Position numbers and translations under genes: made by a program
Notes under the pieces: generated by a model
The model's input: the letters and a program-made list of their open reading frames with translations, nothing else
Told to the model about the DNA's origin: nothing
Databases searched by the model: none
Part shown: positions 21,440 to 34,284 of the stretch, one piece after another
Numbering within the stretch: the first letter of the stretch is position 1
Layout: each line of letters opens with the position of its first letter
Origin: Lota lota
Taxonomy: Eukaryota > Chordata > Actinopteri > Gadiformes > Lotidae
Assembly: GCA_026745465.1 (NCBI GenBank)
Contig: JACYXH010000335.1
Span: 185,001 to 249,000, forward strand
DNA: 64,000 nt
Direction of reading: 5' to 3'

Positions 21440-22533
21440 CACTGGTGCCGAGACAGAAGCTCTCTTCTCGCCCTACTTTCAAAGTCCATTTAATGCAGGT
21501 ATGAGCCATAAAACAGCACGCTTGTTTTTTGGACCTTGATGTCTGGATTTGTTCCTCATGCACAGTAAAGCGCCGTCACTTTGGTACTGAGATCTGCTTG
21601 ATTCGTCTGTTGTGCATTGTAGCTCGATAAGCTAACGCATTAGCTACTGGAACTAACGGGCGCTTCTTTAGTTAGGATTTAGGATTCATGCTTTTTAATT
21701 GCAGGGTAAGTGCCCAGTAGCCGACCTTTTTAAAATACCAACCTGTGCTTTTCCCCGTCCTCCTTGTCTAGTCCCTGATCATGACTTCCAAGGACGCTGT
21801 GCAGAAAGCTGCCAAAGACTTCCTGCAGGTTGTCAACAAAGGGGTCTCCCCATACCACGGTAAGACTCTGCTAGACCTCGGTCTTCATGTTTGCTTACCT
21901 CCATGTGCAAGTACTATGCCATGCAATGCATTCATTTTGGAGTACACTGAAAGATAAAGCTCATCAGAGTCCTCTGCCACAGTTCCCATTAAAACTTAGA
22001 AAATGAGTGTCTGCTGCTGTCACTGCCCAAGAAAGAAATGAAAAAGATTTCCTTTATATCCACTTTATTCTTGATCAACTTTCTAGTTCACATATTATTT
22101 GATGGAGTACATGGCTGCAGTAGAAAAGTTAAATAGTGCCGGTTGAATCATTGTTTCTACTGAAAAGTTGTTCATGTTATATTTTCATTCAAACTTGGGT
22201 GGAATAATCTTTGATGGTCCAGGATCATGCTCTACATTCTCATCTGTCTCTGTCATCTGTCTGTCTCTCTGTCTCTATCGTCTCTCTCTCTCTGTCTGTC
22301 TGTCTGTCTCTCTCTGTCTGTCTGTCTCTCCCTTTCTCTCTGTCTGTGTCTGTCTGTCTCTTTCTCTCTCTGTCTGTCTGTCTGTCTGTCTCTCTCCCTC
22401 CCTCCTCCAGGTGAAGCCGCGCTCTAAGAAGACCTCCCAGGGATGTCTCCAGGTGGGGGTGGAGTGCTACGGCATCTGGAACACCTGGTTAGACCGTGAC
22501 CTCACCGTGGCTGGCCTGGTCATGGTCTTTTAG
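21440..22533 (+). pseudogene. Aspartyl aminopeptidase (DNPEP-like) 5' fragment, left arm
   Basis: A non-coding exon ends at 21,498 (CAG|GTATG). The first coding exon is 21,772-21,859 with ATG at 21,781, reading MTSKDAVQKAAKDFLQVVNK then GVSPYH, like the DNPEP N-terminus. A second exon, 22,409 to about 22,533, reads [27 protein letters not shown] and AG, matching the segment after the GAHTDSP metal-site region of M18 peptidases. The exons encoding that metal-binding His are missing from the 550 bp between them. Exon 1 ends in phase 1 but the next exon begins in phase 0, so direct splicing gives an early stop. Two residues are missing in the YGGGIW segment, and the second exon runs into a stop with no donor. 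It is a truncated copy whose intact source must lie elsewhere. Confidence 0.75.
22245..22405. repeat. TCTG/TC microsatellite in the DNPEP-like intron
   Basis: TCTGTC and TCTCTC runs directly before the acceptor. They serve as its pyrimidine tract. Mirror at about 29,507-29,640. Confidence 0.85.
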
Positions 22534-22778
22534 ATGTGCCAAGCAGATGTTACGCACGCACCTCACAGCAATTTGTGCCAATCGATGGACCCCATGAGCT
22601 AGTGAAAATATGGCACGCAAGTCATTTGTTGTACTTTAAATACAAAAATACAAATCGCCACTCGCACAAATTTCACCAGATGTTTTCCCCAAAAGAGTTT
22701 GTCTGTTAGTCTTTTTTTTTTTAAACAATGTCATGTGAATTGTAAAGTCAATTATAAACTCTGACTGGAACACACACA

Positions 22779-24378
22779 GTGTCTCAGTGGTGCAGTGGAT
22801 AGAGCAGTTAGTGATCTGTTCTGGAGACAGGGGTTCAACTCCCACCAGAGACACTCTCCCTTGAATCAAAACATTTTAAAACAAACAATGTCATGTGAAT
22901 TGTAAAGTCAAATATACCTTCTCACCAAATCTAGTTGGTGCCTCTGTGGCGCAGGTGATAAAGCTGTCAAGTATCTGTTCTGGAGACACGGGTTCGATTC
23001 CTGCTGTGTGCATGCTTGTGAGAATGGCTGTATGGTGAATGGATGAGTGCGAATGGCCGTCTGTGAGGATGGATTGCGGTGAATGACTTAATTCACAGTA
23101 ATCCATTCACCCAGACAGTCATTCGGAATGAATGGGCGAGTGGGAATGACTGTCTGGGAGAGTGAATGGCTGTGAATGAGTGCACTCATTCACAGCCATT
23201 CATTCTCCCAGACAGTCATTCGAAATGAATGTGTGAGAGAATGGATCCCTTCACTAGATAGTTGTTCCCACGAACTGCCCATGGCAGGAATTGAGCACAA
23301 GTCCCCAGAACAGATACAGAACAGCTAAATCACCTGGAGGCACCCGGTTTTGGTAAAAGTTTGACTTTAGATTTAACGATAATTTATGTAAATTTAAACA
23401 TATTTCAACATTTTTACAATTTATTTAGCATTCAGAGAAGATTGACATTGGGTGGATTTGAACCCAGGTCTCCAGAACTGATATACAACACCTCTATCCC
23501 TTGCGCCACTGAGACACTTCCTATGAATTGGTCGAAGTTTATATATGACATTACAAATAATGTCACATAATGTATAATGCATTCAGAGGAGATTGTCATT
23601 GGGTGGATTTGAACCCATGACTCCAGAACTGATATACAACAGCTCTATCCGTTGCGCCACTGAGACACTTGCTATGCTTTGGTCGAAGTTTACATTTGAC
23701 ATTACTTATAATGACGTTGTTTCAAAATTCCATAAGCATTCAGAGGAGATTGTCATGGGCTGGATTTGAACCCAGGTCTCCAGAACTGATATACAACAGC
23801 TCTATCCCCTGCACCACTGAGACACTTACTTGGATATGGTTGAAGTTCATATCTGACATTACTTGTAAAATGTAATTACGTTTCAGATGAGTGTGTGGTT
23901 GGAGGGACTTAAACCCATCTTTCCAGAAAAGCTAAAGAACTGCTCTCACAACTGAACCACTGAGTCATTGACTATTAGCTGCTCTCACTTAATAATTGAT
24001 ATTACTATTCACATGACATTGTTTCTAAAATGATATTCTGTTTCCATTGACGGCATGTTTGGCGAGACTTGAACCCATGTCCCCTGAACTCCAAATGAAC
24101 AGCTCTATGGACCGCACCACCCGGATGTCTGGTGAGACATGTCCTGAGGTTTTAATTGACATCACCATGACATCATTACATATCTCAAATAACATTTCCA
24201 TATACAAACTTTCCTGCAGGAATTGAACCAACGGCTCCAGAGACGATAACAAATTTGGTTTGATGCTTTGATTGACATTATGATTGACATGACATAATTT
24301 TGACTCTTGGCAGCCCTTAACACATGTTCTCCCAAACGGACAACCCACAGCGCTCTGGACTACGCCACCCAGATGCAT
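22779..24378. repeat. Array of ten tRNA-derived units, orientation switching (left arm)
   Basis: Ten tRNA-like heads spaced about 150 bp lie at roughly 22,779, 22,937 (plus), 23,274, 23,446, 23,597, 23,752, 23,898, 24,053, 24,210 and 24,310 (minus). The best have an A-box-like TGGCGCAACGGATAGAGC and a B-box-like GGGTTCAAATCC, closest by eye to tRNA-Arg. The first unit keeps 6 of 7 acceptor pairs (GTCTCAG with CAGAGAC). Anticodon arms are eroded. Spacers share GACATTACTTATAATG-type short palindromes. They look like SINE heads or tRNA pseudogenes amplified in tandem, not working tRNAs. Mirror at about 27,500-29,125. Confidence 0.7.
23164..23201. repeat. Perfect 38-bp palindrome at the orientation switch
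   Basis: GAATGGCTGTGAATGAGTG is followed at once by its reverse complement. Flanks extend the inverted repeat with few mismatches (CTGTCTGGGAG on one side, CTCCCAGACAG on the other), and the two tRNA-like units beyond it (22,937 plus, 23,274 minus) form the outer stem. It can extrude as a cruciform. The mirror copy is centred near 28,721. Confidence 0.85.
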
Positions 24379-24391
24379 GCATGCTACAGAA

Positions 24392-24392
24392 T

Positions 24393-24476
<84 letters not shown>
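24392..24476. repeat. GA dinucleotide repeat
   Basis: Perfect (GA)n of about 80 bp. The mirror CT tract is 27,412-27,470. Confidence 0.95.
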
Positions 24477-24478
<2 letters not shown>

Positions 24479-24715
24479 CATTTATATATTTGCATTTGGT
24501 CGAGGCATCTTAAAACACAGAGTGTGTCAAAGCTTGAGCAGGGAGGTGAACTGTTGGATGTGAGCTAATGTTGGATGACTCTAACAACCTCCCCCATGAC
24601 AGAGGGACCTTGACCCCATGACCCTAGACTCTGGCTCTATGATGCTAGGCTATCCTCTGAACCCTGAGGTCAAGAGACTTAGGCCCAATCCCAGTTCACT
24701 CCTTGCCCCTACCAC

Positions 24716-24865
<150 letters not shown>

Positions 24866-25369
24866 CTCTCTTCTTCTTTTGTTGAATGTTGGATCGGGGC
24901 TGGATGAATACATTTAAATATAAGGACATTTAAAGGACTTCTGTCACGTCCTTCTTTTCATTTTGAGTAGCATCAAGACAAATTAATCACTTAAATATTG
25001 AACGCAATGTTTAATTTACCACATGGATCAGAAAAGAACAATATATTAAACATTTAACTAACGTTGTATTTCTCTATAGTAAAATGTAATTGATAAGCGT
25101 TACACGGAACCGTTTCCCAAGATTAAATCATTTAATATACCAATAACCTAAAGACAATATAAACTGTAGTAAACTGTAGGCTTACCTTATCTATTCCGTG
25201 ATTAAAATGTGTTCCCATACAGTATAAAGTTATAAAAGTATAAATGTAAGGGAATAAAGGAGGTTAAAGTGTTCCTAAATCAAGTAAATCAGGTAAAAGA
25301 TTAAAAGTGGATCTAGAGAAAGTTTGAGCTTCAGGGATCCTCACTGCGGAAGACTGAAGTTTGGGGAAG

Positions 25370-25470
25370 AACAGGAAGTCCAGACAGCCAATCACAGCCT
25401 CGGCTACCTCACAGGAACCGCCCCCTCTCTGTGATAGCCAATCGGGGGCTGCCCCGTTTGAGGCTTTCGT
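25370..25470. promoter_or_regulatory. Promoter-like CCAAT/GC/ETS cluster (left arm)
   Basis: Within 100 bp there are AGCCAATCACAG (25,386), ACCGCCCCCTC (GC box, 25,417), AGCCAATCGGGG (25,436) and an ETS-like ACAGGAAGT (25,372). No exon follows in either direction before the palindrome centre. Mirror at about 26,425-26,520. It may be a displaced or bidirectional CpG promoter; no transcript is visible. Confidence 0.4.
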
Positions 25471-25499
25471 CAATGGTCACCTGTTTTCAGGAAAAGCCT

Positions 25500-25590
25500 T
25501 CAGACATGCGCACAAACACTCATACGGACGCGCGCACACAGCCACACACACCGACGCGCGCAGACAGCCACACACACCGACGCGCGCAGA
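25500..25590. repeat. CACACRCCGACGCGCG minisatellite
   Basis: Two to three short units of alternating purine-pyrimidine (CGCGCGCACACAGCCACACA), a sequence type prone to Z-DNA. The mirror copy is at 26,305-26,375. Confidence 0.7.
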
Positions 25591-25880
25591 TTCTTTATTA
25601 TTCGTTGGTTCCTATAACTATATAAGCCTAATTATAAAGGGTAATGAAGGTTTAATAGAAGAGTTCTCAACAGCTTTATTCTTTATTATTCGTTGGTTCC
25701 TATAACTATATAAGCCTAATTATAAAGGGTAATGAAGGTTTAATAGAAGAGTTCTCAACAGCTTTATTCTTTATTATTCGTTGGTTCCTATAACTATATA
25801 AGCCTAATTATAAAGGGTAATGAAGGTTTAATAGAGTTCTCAACAGCTTTATTCTTTAATTAGGTTCCTATTATATAGCC
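25589..25880 (+). repeat. 88-bp tandem repeats at the palindrome tip (left)
   Basis: Three copies with an 88-bp period (TTCGTTGGTTCCTATAACTA at 25,601, 25,689 and 25,777), each containing TTCTTTATTATTCG and AAGGGTAATGAAGG, with a fourth degraded copy reaching the spacer. Confidence 0.9.
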
Positions 25881-25967
25881 TAATTGTAGGAACCAACTAT
25901 GGCTTCAGATAAAGCGAGTTGAGACGAGAAAACTGGTAATATTGAAAAATGCTAACAATATTTGTGA
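25881..25967. other. Palindrome spacer
   Basis: About 90 bp of AT-rich sequence between the arms, without a mirror copy. It is bordered on both sides by 88-bp tandem repeats and contains a short degenerate piece of them. No gene is seen. Confidence 0.6.
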
Positions 25968-26303
25968 TTAAACCTTCATTACCCTTTATAATTAGGCTTA
26001 TATAGTTATAGGAACCAACGAATAATAAAGAATAAAGCTGTTGAGAACTCTATTAAACCTTCATTACCCTTTATAATTAGGCTTATATAGTTATAGGAAC
26101 CAACGAATAATAAAGAATAAAGCTGTTGAGAACTCTTCTATTAAACCTTCATTACCCTTTATAATTAGGCTTATATAGTTATAGGAACCAACGAATAATA
26201 AAGAATAAAGCTGTTGAGAACTCTTCTATTAAACCTTCATTACCCTTTATAATTAGGCTTATATAGTTATAGGAACCAACGAATAATAAAGAATAAAGAA
26301 TCT
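25968..26303 (-). repeat. 88-bp tandem repeats at the palindrome tip (right)
   Basis: Four inverted copies of the same unit, one or more lacking the AGA trinucleotide. One copy more than on the left makes the tip asymmetric. Confidence 0.9.
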
Positions 26304-27026
26304 GCGCGCGTCGGTGTGTGTGTGGCTGTCTGCGCGCGTCGGTGTGTGTGGCTGTGTGCGCGCGTCCGTATGTGTTTGTGCGCATGTCTGAAGGCTTTTC
26401 CTGAAAACACGTGACCATTGACGACAGCCTCAAACGGGGCAGCCCCCGATTGGCTATCACAGAGAGGGGGCGGTTCCTGTGAGGTAGCCGAGGCTGTGAT
26501 TGGCTGTCTGGACTTCCTGTTCTTCCCCAAACTTCAGTCTTCCGCAGTGAGGATCCCTGAAGCTCAAACTCTCTCTAGATCCACTTTTAATCTCTTTTAC
26601 CTGATTTACTTGATTTAGGAACACTTTAACCTCCTTTTATTCCCTTACATTTATACTTTTATAACTTTATACTGTATGGGAACACATTTGAATCACGGAA
26701 TAGATAAGGTAAGCCTACAGTTTACTACAGTTTATATTGTCTTTAGGTTATTGGTATATTAAATGATTTAATCTTGGCAAACGGTTCCGTGTAACGCTTA
26801 TCAATTAGATTTTACTATAGAGAAATACAACGTTAGTTAAATGTTTAATATATTGTTCCTTTTCTGATCCATGTGGTAAATTGAACATTGCGTTCAATAT
26901 TTAAGTGATTAATTTGTCTTGATGCTACTCAAAATGAAAAGAAGGACGTGACAGAAGTCCTTTGAATGTCCTTATATTTAAATGTATTCATCCAGCCCCG
27001 ATCCAACATTCAACAAAAGAAGAGAG

Positions 27027-27166
<140 letters not shown>

Positions 27167-27407
27167 GTGGTAGGGCAAGGAGGGAACTGGGATTGGGCCT
27201 AAGTCTCTTGACCTCAGGGTTCATAGGATAGCCTAGCATCATAGAGCCAGAGTCTAGGGTCATGGGGTCAAGGTCCCTCTGTCATGGGGGAGGTTGTTAG
27301 AGTCATCCAACATTAGTTCACATCCAACAGTTTCACCCCCTGCTCAAGCTTTGACACACTCTGTGTTTTAAGATGCATCGACCAAATGCAAATATATAAA
27401 TGTATTA

Positions 27408-27411
<4 letters not shown>

Positions 27412-27470
<59 letters not shown>
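27412..27470. repeat. CT dinucleotide repeat (mirror)
   Basis: Right-arm counterpart of the left GA tract. Confidence 0.9.
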
Positions 27471-27472
<2 letters not shown>

Positions 27473-27499
27473 CACACTCTCTCTCCCCCATTCTGAAGC

Positions 27500-29125
27500 A
27501 TGCATGCATCTGGGTGGCGTAGTCCAGAGCGCTGTGGGTTGTCCGTTTGGGAGAACATGTGTTAAGGGCTGCCAAGAGTCAAAATGATGTCATGTCAATC
27601 AAAGCATCAAACCTTATCAATGCCAGTCACTCACTGCATCAGAGAGAGCTGTTTGTTATCGTCTCTGGAGCCGTTGGTTCAATTCCTGCAGGAAAGTTTG
27701 TATATGGAAATGTTATTTGAGATATGTAATGATGTCATGGTGATGTCAATTAAAACCTCAGGACATGTCTCACCAGACATCCGGGTGGTGCGGTCCATAG
27801 AGCTGTTCATTTGGAGTTCAGGGGACATGGGTTCAAGTCTCGCCAAACATGCCGTCAATGGAAACAGAATATCATTTTAGAAACAATGTCATGTGAATAG
27901 TAATATCAATTATTAAGTGAGAGCAGCTAATAGTCAATGACTCAGTGGTTCAGTTGTGAGAGCAGTTCTTTATCTTTTCTGGAAACATGGGTTTAAGTCC
28001 CTCCAACCACACACTCATCTGAAACTTAATTACATTTTACAAGTAATGTCAGATATGAACTTCAACCATATCCTAGCAAGTCTCTCAGTGGTGCAGGGGA
28101 TAGAGCTGTTGTATATCAGTTCTGGAGACCTGGGTTCAAATCCAGCCCATGACAATCTCCTCTGAATGCTTATGGAATTTTGAAACAACGTCATTATAAG
28201 TAATGTCAAATGTAAACTTCGACCAAAGCATAGCAAGTGTCTCAGTGGCGCAACGGATAGAGCTGTTGTATATCAGTTCTGGAGACCTGGGTTCAAATCC
28301 ACCCAATGACAATCTCCTCTAAATGCATTATACATTATGTGACATTATATGTAATGTCATATATAAACTTCGACCAGTTCATAGCAAGTGTCTCAGTGGC
28401 GCAAGGGATAGAGCTGTTGTATATCAGTTCTGGAGACCCGGGTTCAAATCCACCCAATGGCAATGCCTGTGAATGCTAAATAAATTGTAAAAATGTTGAA
28501 ATATGATTAAATTTAAATACATTATCGTTAAATCTAAAGTCAAACTTTTACCAAAACCGGGTGCCTCCAGGTGATTTAGCTGTTCTGTATCTGTTCTGGG
28601 GACTTGTGCTCAATTCCTGCCATGGGCAGTTCGTGGGAACAACTATCTAGTGAAGGGATCCATTCTCTCACACATTCATTTCGAATGACTGTCTGGGAGA
28701 ATGAATGGCTGTGAATGAGTGCACTCATTCACAGCCATTCACTCTCCCAGACAGTCATTCCCACTCGCCCATTCATTCCGAATGACTGTCTGGGTGAATG
28801 GATTACTGTGAATTAAGTCATTCACCGCAATCCATCCTCACAGACGGCCATTCGCACTCATCCATTCACCATACAGCCATTCTCACAAGCATGCACACAG
28901 CAGGAATCGAACCCGTGTCTCCAGAACAGATACTTGACAGCTTTATCACCTGCGCCACAGAGGCACCAACTAGATTTGGTGAGAAGTTATAATTGACTTT
29001 ACAATTCACATGACATTGTTTGTTTTAAAATGTTTTGATTCAAGGGAGAGTGTCTTTGGTGGGAGTTGAACCCCTGTCTCCAGAGCAGATCACTAACCGC
29101 TCTATCCACTGCACCACTGAGACAC
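27500..29125. repeat. Array of ten tRNA-derived units (right arm)
   Basis: Mirror of 22,779-24,378, with the same unit order and the same orientation switch. Scattered substitutions hit the tRNA-like parts, for example in the acceptor stem of the outermost unit near 29,050, so structure is not being preserved. Confidence 0.7.
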
Positions 29126-29371
29126 TGTGTGTGATCCAGTCAGAGTTTATAATTGACTTTACAATTCACATGACATTGTTTAAAAAAAAAAAAGACTAAC
29201 AGGCAAACTCTTTTGGGGAAAACATTTGGTGAAATTTGTGCGAGTGGCGATTAGTATTTTTGTATTTAAAGTACAACAAATGACTTGCGTGCCATATTTT
29301 CACTAGCTCATGGGGTCCATCGATTGGCACAAATTGCTGTGAGGTGCGTGCGTAACATCTGCTTGGCACAT

Positions 29372-30482
29372 CTAAAAGACCATGACCAGGCCAGCCACGG
29401 TGAGGTCACGGTCTAACCAGGTGTTCCAGATGCCGTAGCACTCCACCCCCACCTGGAGACATCCCTGGGAGGTCTTCTTAGAGCGCGGCTTCACCTGGAG
29501 GAGGGAGGGAGAGAGACAGACAGACAGAGAGACAGAGAGAAAGAGAGAGACAGAGAGACAAAGAGACAGACAGACAGACAGAGAGAGAGAGACGATAGAG
29601 ACAGAGAGACAGACAGATGACAGAGACAGATGAGATTGTAGAGCATGATCCTGGACCATCAAAGATTATTTCCACCCAAGTTTGAATGAAAATATAACAT
29701 GAACAACTTTTCAGTAGAAACAATGATTCAACCGGCACTATTTAACTTTTCTACTGCAGCCATGTACTCCATCAAATAATATGTGAACTAGAAAGTTGAT
29801 CAAGAATAAAGTGGATATAAAGGAAATCTTTTTCATTTCTTTCTTGGGCAGTGACAGCAGCAGACACTCATTTTCTAAGTTTTAATGGGAACTGTGGCAG
29901 AGGACTCTGATGAGCTTTATCTTTCAGTGTACTCCAAAATGAATGCATTGCATGGCATAGTACTTGCACATGGAGGTAAGCAAACATGAAGACCGAGGTC
30001 TAGCAGAGTCTTACCGTGGTATGGGGAGACCCCTTTGTTGACAACCTGCAGGAAGTCTTTGGCAGCTTTCTGCACAGCGTCCTTGGAAGTCATGATCAGG
30101 GACTAGACAAGGAGGACGGGGAAAAGCACAGGTTGGTATTTTAAAAAGGTCGGCTACTGGGCACTTACCCTGCAATTAAAAAGCATGAATCCTAAATCCT
30201 AACTAAAGAAGCGCCCGTTAGTTCCAGTAGCTAATGCGTTAGCTTATCGAGCTACAATGCACAACAGACGAATCAAGCAGATCTCAGTACCAAAGTGACG
30301 GCGCTTTACTGTGCATGAGGAACAAATCCAGACATCAAGGTCCAAAAAACAAGCGTGCTGTTTTATGGCTCATACCTGCATTAAATGGACTTTGAAAGTA
30401 GGGCGAGAAGAGAGCTTCTGTCTCGGCACCAGTGACAGCGTGAGCCAATCAGCTGTCAGAACAGCGTGAACCAATCAGCTGT
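29372..30482 (-). pseudogene. Aspartyl aminopeptidase (DNPEP-like) 5' fragment, right arm
   Basis: Mirror of the left fragment. The first coding exon is 30,015-30,093 (ATG at 30,093-30,091) and the later exon about 29,372-29,494. The same missing exons, phase clash and early stop are present, so the gene was already truncated before or at the inverted duplication. The two copies face each other across the centre. Confidence 0.75.
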
Positions 30483-31279
30483 CAGGACTCAGAAGAAGAA
30501 GTGATGAAATCTGAATCACACTGCCCTCTATCGGGTTGGAAGTGACACTGATAAGGAGCAAGTTATAATATATATATCAAATAGAAAAATAATTATAATA
30601 ACAATAGGTATCCACAGATACACTTAATACCTAATAATAATAATAATAAAAAATATTAATAACGTTTCTTCCATATTTAGGAGACAAAGACGGCACTATG
30701 TGCTTTGATTTGTTTAACACACATCTTGAATTGTAGTCAAGCAAAAATAATGTCACATATATCCCCTCATTTGTGAACATTTGAATGCCTTTCTAAAAGA
30801 AAATGTGCTCTATTCATTTCTTTAACTTTGTTTCAGCTTACTGGAGGATAGTCAAGGTAACTGGCATTGTTTCTCAATGTCTGCCTGTCGAATAAGGGTT
30901 GAAATTGACCCATTACCATGGTAACGAAGCCATTAAGTAACTTTATCATTGTAAAAAATGGTTTGCAGAAAACGTCCCCGCTTTATTTAAAAGCTTTAAA
31001 TAACTTGTAAACGTAAAGCTTTCCCCACGTTGGGTTCAGCGGTAGGAGTCAATAGGTTGTCGTTACCTAGTTCCGCCACCAGAGGGCAGAGCTTGTGATG
31101 AAGTTGTCTTTAGCTGTTTCCACCACAAGGGAGAAGAAGTGGCGAGGTGCCCCAAAGGATCCTGGGAGGGTTGGGGTTATTGCCGGTTGGACTCATAGCG
31201 CCTTCCTGGCTCCGTTTTACCACTGACATTATGTGGAAGATTAATAAACAATGAATGGGGAAATGACCTCGGTGAGTTG

Positions 31280-32160
31280 GGTGGAGTCGTATATCACTCT
31301 GGCTGTTTAAATGTTATATATTTATCCGTTTGGAAGGTTCTACAACCATCCTACATTTGTCAAACCCTGCCCTCATCTGGCCGAAAAGGGTACTACATAA
31401 ATGGAGGGCGCAACATCAACTTATTAATTGTGGCTTTTAGGAGTAAGCTAGAAACATCCAGTCTGTTTTAAATTAAAGAGGGCTTAAACAACATCATACA
31501 CTATAGATCTGGTGGTTCTAGCCCAAATGGAAGTCATTCAAACGACCAGGTCAGAGGTCATCACAGGCCTCCACACAACGCAGCCATAACTAACCCGTAC
31601 AATGACTTTGCCATAACACAGAGACGTTGCTTTTATAGGAGTAAAGGCATGACACTATAAAGTTCTACACACAGTCGTTGTAGTCTCATTATAGTACAGT
31701 GCATCATGTGCTGTATTATCAGATAATGCCAATATTGGGATAAAGCAACACAAAACAAGTTCTTATTTTAACAACGAAAAACGATCTCATGCAACATATC
31801 AACTATGCAACTGACCTAAATGACATTCGTTCTGACTTCTAAAGTCAGGGTTGTGAGAACAAGCTCTAACTTCTTTAATGTTTTGCCATTATAGGTAGTA
31901 CATTTGATGTAGTACATTTTATCAGACAGTTGGGGTCTGTTACTCTAATGTACGATGGTTCTCCAACCTTCCAAATGTCTAGATACATATTTGAATAGCC
32001 AGTCATATTAAATACCCCCCTTATTCCAGTCATTCTGGGCTCCTGTTCATGGTGTTTATCTTGTGATGACCTCTGACCTACCCATTTAACTCACTTGGTG
32101 TTGGGCTAGAGCCACAACATTCATAATGTTACACGTGGTGGAGGCCTCCTTTCCTGTAAG
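31280..32160. mobile_element. Nested inverted repeat (mirror)
   Basis: Right-arm copy of 19,735-20,600 with the same internal inverted arrangement. Confidence 0.4.
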
Positions 32161-32596
32161 CACAAATTCAGCAACATGCACCAAAGTAACACCTGTGTGT
32201 TCAGGGTGATACATGTACACATTATCTGGAATGTATTCATCACTTGTTGTGATTAGTTTGATGAAATATAACCCAGCATAGATACATGTCTACATAAGCT
32301 GACTCTAAACTAAACCCTACAACTACACTCGTCTCTAAACTAATCAATAAAAACACTCTTCATTCATGACAGATCGTCCCTTCTGGTCCGTGGGGTCCGA
32401 TGTGGGAACACACATGCACACACACATAAAGTACATAAATCACTTGCTGGGTTAATATTTCTTCTGGTTAGTTTTACTAACTAACACACAACATAGATCC
32501 ATGTCTACACAACATAGATGACTCTACAACTACACTAAAACACACTGATTATTTATGATGTCCTTGATGTCCTTCGTGGGCGAGGGACTCGTCCTC

Positions 32597-33301
32597 TTAC
32601 ACGGTGAGCGTGGCGGGGGCCGGAGGTGGTGCATCGAGACGTCGTCCGGCTCCTGGGCCCTGGGGTCCGGACGCTCCGGGTGTCACCGGTAGGTCTGCGT
32701 GAGCCGGTCTGTGGAACACAACAATATTGTTAACATCTTGAATGGTATGGGAGAAATGTAGAATTCTTCTCAAATAAGTGTGGAGAAAAAACAAAGTATC
32801 ATGGTAGCCACTCTTGATACTAAGAGGTGAATGTGTGTGTCTGCTATGTTGTATGTATACAGCTAGTATATTTCCATACATAGTATCAGACAAGGGCCAA
32901 GAGGACAATAAGGGAGCAGTGGATTTCAACATAGGATGAGGTAGTGACGTATGGATGTGCAGAATGGAGCATATAGGCCAAAGTCTGGGGAGAGGCCAGT
33001 TAGTTCTTTTACAAACTAACTCAGCTTTTGTTGTTACTCGTTCCAAGTGACAATAAAGTCTTCTGTACCGCTCTTATTTTGTTAAAGTGCTTATCCACCA
33101 CAATGGCACTAATAAATGACAGTTGAATGGCTGTAATCCATTATTCAATGACATCTTACTCAGCGAGGGGACGTGGGCCACAAACCAAGGAGGGTCCTGG
33201 TGGTCCTGCCTCACAGTGGGGGGGCTGGTCTTTGGCAGGCTGGCCTCTTGGCAGAGGAGGAGGAGGCTGCACAGGATGGGGACCTTGAGGCACGGGGAGG
33301 G
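32597..33301 (-). other. Possible two-exon 3' end, mirror copy
   Basis: Exon A 33,160-33,301 and exon B 32,597-32,708 keep the splice signals and open frame of the left-arm pair. Product unknown. Confidence 0.3.
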
Positions 33302-34284
33302 CTGGGAACACACACACACAGCTGTAGTAGAAGAATACACACACACAGCTGTAGTAGAACAATACACACACACAGCTGTAGCAGAACAATACACACACAC
33401 AGACACCACACTCATTTGAATTCAGTAATAAATGAATGAACCATAACGAATGATTGACTGACATTAATTACTGATAGACTACGTATTCATTCAGTCACTT
33501 TTATTCACGCTAAACTCCACTGACGTCAGAAACATTTACCAAGTGTTATAAAGAGTCACTTATTAATTACAAGATTAAAAGGACATGCAGCAGCTTTAGC
33601 AGACTACTAGTCTATCATTGTTATTGCATAGCCATCTGAATATTATCATTGGACTTCACTAAGGAATGTATTAATGCACCGGAACCAATGATTGACTGAA
33701 TGAATACGTAGTCTATTAATAATTAATATCCGTCAGTTGTATTCACCCTAATCTCCACTGATGTCCCAAACGGTTATCAAGTGTTACAAAGAGTCATTTG
33801 GTTTTTATTAGATTTTCAGCTTACAAAACAGCACAATGGGATTTGGTAAATGTGTGGGGGTGAGGGATTTCTACTCTCAGCCCTGTAAGTATCCCTTTAT
33901 GTATCTTTTGAGCAGAGACCCAATCCCTACCCACTATTAAGACATTTGGCTTAAGACGCTTTTACATTTACAAAAGCCTCATTAGCGACACTAAATCACC
34001 AATCAGTGTGGGTTGTACCATGTGACCCCATCCTGCCCTGTACGAGGACCACCAGTACCACATTCAGCTCTCTCTCCTCAGTGGTTTTCCCTTTAGAGTC
34101 GGGTGTCACTCGCCCCACAAGGACGTCCTTCACCAGGCAGGTCCTCCAGCACGGCTCTGCCATCAGCTTCCCTCTGCCACGCCTTCCTGGTGGTAACAAA
34201 CAGTGCTAGTTGGGACTCAATGTCCGCTCACAACCGGGGAGGTAAAGGTGAGGGTAGAGGGGAGTTTAAGATTAAGGTAGAGGA

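Noticed and set aside
22779..24378. Functional tRNA genes
   Set aside because: B-box-like motifs are good, but the anticodon arms do not pair, T stems are short and acceptor stems are broken in most units.
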